Assembly (NCBI GenBank): GCA_035765135.1
Contig: DASTYE010000274.1
Span: 1-7,437, forward strand
Length of the DNA stretch: 7,437 nucleotides
Direction of reading: 5' to 3'
Origin: JAICNG01 sp035765135
GTDB taxonomy: Bacteria > Gemmatimonadota > Gemmatimonadetes > Gemmatimonadales > Gemmatimonadaceae
Shown here: positions 5,858 to 7,437 of the stretch, piece by piece
Layout of the letters: each line of letters begins with the position of its first letter
Numbering within the stretch: the first letter of the stretch is position 1
Position numbers and translations under genes: made by a program
The notes under the pieces: model-generated
Database searches by the model: none
Told to the model about the DNA's origin: nothing
Seen by the model: only the letters and a program-made list of their open reading frames with translations

Positions 5858-6603
5858 CAATCGTGCTGCGCCTCGAGCAGCTGGTAGTTCGTTAGGTCGA
5901 GATGAAGCGGCGTCACGGAGATGAAGCCCTCCTGCACCGCGCGGAAGTCCGAGTCCTCGCGTCCGGACCATGCGGCTGAGCCCCCGCCGATCCAGAAGAT
6001 CTCCCGCCCCCACGGGTCGCGCATTCGCATGAGCGAATCCGAATAGACGCGGCGTCCGAGCGCGGTGACCCGCACACCACGAATCTCGTCGCCGCGAAGC
6101 GGTGGCAGATTGATGTTCAACAGCGTGTCGCGCGGAAAGGACGGGAGATTCACCACGTGCGCGAGCAGCCTGGAGAGCACTCCCACCTGCGCCGCCAGCA
6201 GGTCCGGGTCCGCGCGCAGATCCCCACCAGCGAACGACACGGCGATCGACGGAATTCCGAGAGAGAGACCCTCCATCGCGGCGGCGACCGTCCCCGAATA
6301 GAGGACGTCCTCGCCCATGTTCTGGCCGTGGTTGATGCCGCTGAGCACGAAGTCGGGACGGCCATCCATCAGTGCCTCGACCGCGAGCATGACGCAGTCG
6401 GTCGGCGTTCCATCGACCTGCCACCGGCGCTCACCGCGCTGCACGGGGCGAACCGGATGATGCAGTGTGAGGGAATGACTCGTCGCGCTCTGCTCCCGGT
6501 CAGGGGCGACGACGGTGACGTCGCCTAACGCCTCCGCTGCGCGTACCAGACACTCCAGCCCCGGCGCGAGAATGCCGTCATCGTTGGTGCACAGCAGCCG
6601 CAT
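5842..6603 (-). CDS. surE: 5'/3'-nucleotidase SurE
   Basis: Metal-dependent nucleoside monophosphate phosphatase of the stationary-phase survival family, 253 residues (usual 250-265). Metal-site residues are in their family positions: TNDDG with D8 and D9, APDREQSATSHSLT with S39, and SGINHGQN (88-95) with N91 and N95. Further conserved pieces are VDGTPTDCV (63-71), the loop MGEDVLYSGTVAAAMEG and, near the C-terminus, GFISVTPLHLDLTNY. The ATG at 6603 shares its A with the TGA of the upstream glycosyltransferase (TGATG), and GAGGAG ends five bases before it, a good ribosome binding site. surE next to pcm is a widely conserved gene pair, which supports a shared role in long-term cell maintenance. 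Confidence 0.96.
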   Translation of the reverse strand: MRLLCTNDDGILAPGLECLVRAAEALGDVTVVAPDREQSATSHSLTLHHPVRPVQRGERRWQVDGTPTDCVMLAVEALMDGRPDFVLSGINHGQNMGEDVLYSGTVAAAMEGLSLGIPSIAVSFAGGDLRADPDLLAAQVGVLSRLLAHVVNLPSFPRDTLLNINLPPLRGDEIRGVRVTALGRRVYSDSLMRMRDPWGREIFWIGGGSAAWSGREDSDFRAVQEGFISVTPLHLDLTNYQLLEAQHDWWRDL

Positions 6604-7289
6604 CAGCTCCTCACCCCGCGCATGCGCGATTTGCGATGCGCCCAGATCGTTTTCACGATGCGCAGCGTGTCGCTCACTCCGCGGAAATGGCTCGGCGCGC
6701 CGTAGACGGTGGGAATTTCCGCGTGCCCGACGCGGAACCCCGCCTGTCCCGCGCGAATGAGAAGGTCGGTCTCGAACTCATAGCGATCACCAAACGCCCT
6801 TACGTGCTCGATCACGTGACGGCGGATGGCGCGAAATCCCGACTGTGTATCGTTCAACCGAATCCCGGCGACGTGGGCGATGGCCATGCACGCCATGGCG
6901 TTGGTCATCCGGCGAGGCAGCGGCATGCTCGAGCCCGCTCGAGCGCGCTGCCCGATAGCGATGTCGCACCCATCGAGGGCCGCGAGGAGTGCGGGAGCGT
7001 AGGCCGGATCGTGCTGACCGTCGGCATCGAGCGTGATCACCACGTCATCCGGGAACCTGAGCGCGTGCTCGAAGCCTGCGCGCAACGCGGCGCCCTTCCC
7101 GCGGTTCCGCGGCAGGCAGATCGCGCAATCGGCGACTGACGCGGCGACGGTCGGAGTCGCATCGGGTGATCCATCATCGACGACGATGACGCGCGCTTCG
7201 GGAAGCGCGCATCGCACTCCATCGACGACACGAGCGAGTGTGGTCTCAGCCCGAAACGCTGGTATGACGCACGCCACTGCACGGCTCAT
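6603..7289 (-). CDS. GT2 family glycosyltransferase (Dpm/DPG synthase-like)
   Basis: Cytoplasmic family 2 glycosyltransferase, 228 residues, without membrane segments. Motifs: ACVIPAFRAETTLARVV (6-22), VIVVDDGSPDATPT (34-47), NRGKGAALRAGFEHAL (62-77), the metal-binding ITLDADGQHDP (85-95) with D88-A-D90, DTQSGFRAIRR (147-157), and YEFETDLLIRA followed by EIPTVYG. It resembles enzymes that put hexoses on polyprenyl phosphates, but donor and acceptor cannot be read from sequence. The ATG at 7289 overlaps the upstream stop (ATGA), with GGGGAG (plus 7298-7303) eight bases before it. Its stop overlaps the surE start by one base. Its association with surE and pcm is not functionally obvious. It is a different subtype from the Dpm1-like enzyme at 1039, not a recent duplicate. 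Confidence 0.85.
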   Translation of the reverse strand: MSRAVACVIPAFRAETTLARVVDGVRCALPEARVIVVDDGSPDATPTVAASVADCAICLPRNRGKGAALRAGFEHALRFPDDVVITLDADGQHDPAYAPALLAALDGCDIAIGQRARAGSSMPLPRRMTNAMACMAIAHVAGIRLNDTQSGFRAIRRHVIEHVRAFGDRYEFETDLLIRAGQAGFRVGHAEIPTVYGAPSHFRGVSDTLRIVKTIWAHRKSRMRGVRS

Positions 7290-7437
7290 GGGGCGCGCTC
7301 CCCGCCCTCGAGGATGTCGAGGATCTCCCGCAGCTCCCGCTCGACCGCGGACAGCGTCTGGACCTCCAGCGCGGCGCGCGCGACGCCGCGGATCTCCCCC
7401 TTTCGCCGGTGCTCGTCGACCTTCTGCCGCGCGCCTT
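7286..7437 (-). CDS. 3' end of an unidentified gene (helical, charged C-terminus)
   Basis: Only 49 C-terminal residues are inside the window; the frame is open at the right edge. The sequence is highly charged and predicted helical (RQKVDEHRRKGEIRGVARA, then AVERELREILDILEGGERAP), like a coiled coil or dimerisation helix. The stop overlaps the start of the glycosyltransferase as ATGA, so it belongs to the same operon. A MerR-type regulator is one possibility, because such genes occur near surE-pcm in some Deltaproteobacteria, but the visible residues carry no diagnostic motif. Confidence 0.6.
   Translation of the reverse strand, partial: GARQKVDEHRRKGEIRGVARAALEVQTLSAVERELREILDILEGGERAP

Noticed and set aside
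1039..7289. The two GT2 glycosyltransferases as a recent duplication
   Set aside because: They share only family motifs; length, mid-region and C-termini differ clearly.

Overview
This 7.4 kb window is a compact, GC-rich bacterial chromosome segment. Nothing in it looks like a mobile element, CRISPR array or phage. GTG starts, tight gene overlaps and the protein variants are most consistent with a Gemmatimonadota-like or similar GC-rich phylum. That assignment is an inference from overall flavour; no phylogenetic marker was tested.

The window holds two gene blocks that converge on an AT-rich gap at about 2580-2693. The plus-strand block (1-2579) has three genes whose ends overlap. They are the C-terminal part of a large YfhO-family (GT-C type) membrane protein, a Dpm1-like polyprenyl-phosphate sugar synthase, and diaminopimelate epimerase (dapF). 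The first two make sense together: a cytoplasmic GT2 enzyme charges a polyprenyl phosphate with a sugar, and a multi-spanning membrane enzyme can use it outside the membrane. DapF supplies meso-diaminopimelate for lysine and peptidoglycan.

The minus-strand side has two transcription units. The one nearest the gap is tRNA-Arg(CCU) followed 43 bp later by a YfgM-like, membrane-anchored TPR protein; a plausible promoter sits just upstream of the tRNA. The second unit (7437 down to 3629) reads: an unidentified gene 3' end, a GT2 glycosyltransferase, surE, pcm, a Pro/Ala-rich unknown protein with spaced Trp motifs, acyP and apt. Stops and starts overlap or nearly touch at most junctions. The largest gap (52 bp, between pcm and the unknown gene) holds a possible internal promoter. 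The unit ends in an 8-bp perfect hairpin immediately after the apt stop codon. Its contents read as maintenance and salvage: isoaspartyl protein repair (Pcm), nucleotide 5'-phosphatase (SurE), acyl-phosphate hydrolysis (AcyP) and adenine salvage (Apt).

No clearly novel multi-gene system is visible. The best leads are the unknown Trp-motif protein, the YfhO/Dpm pairing, the two AT-rich intergenic islands sharing a 10-mer, and a recurring GTTAGG word.
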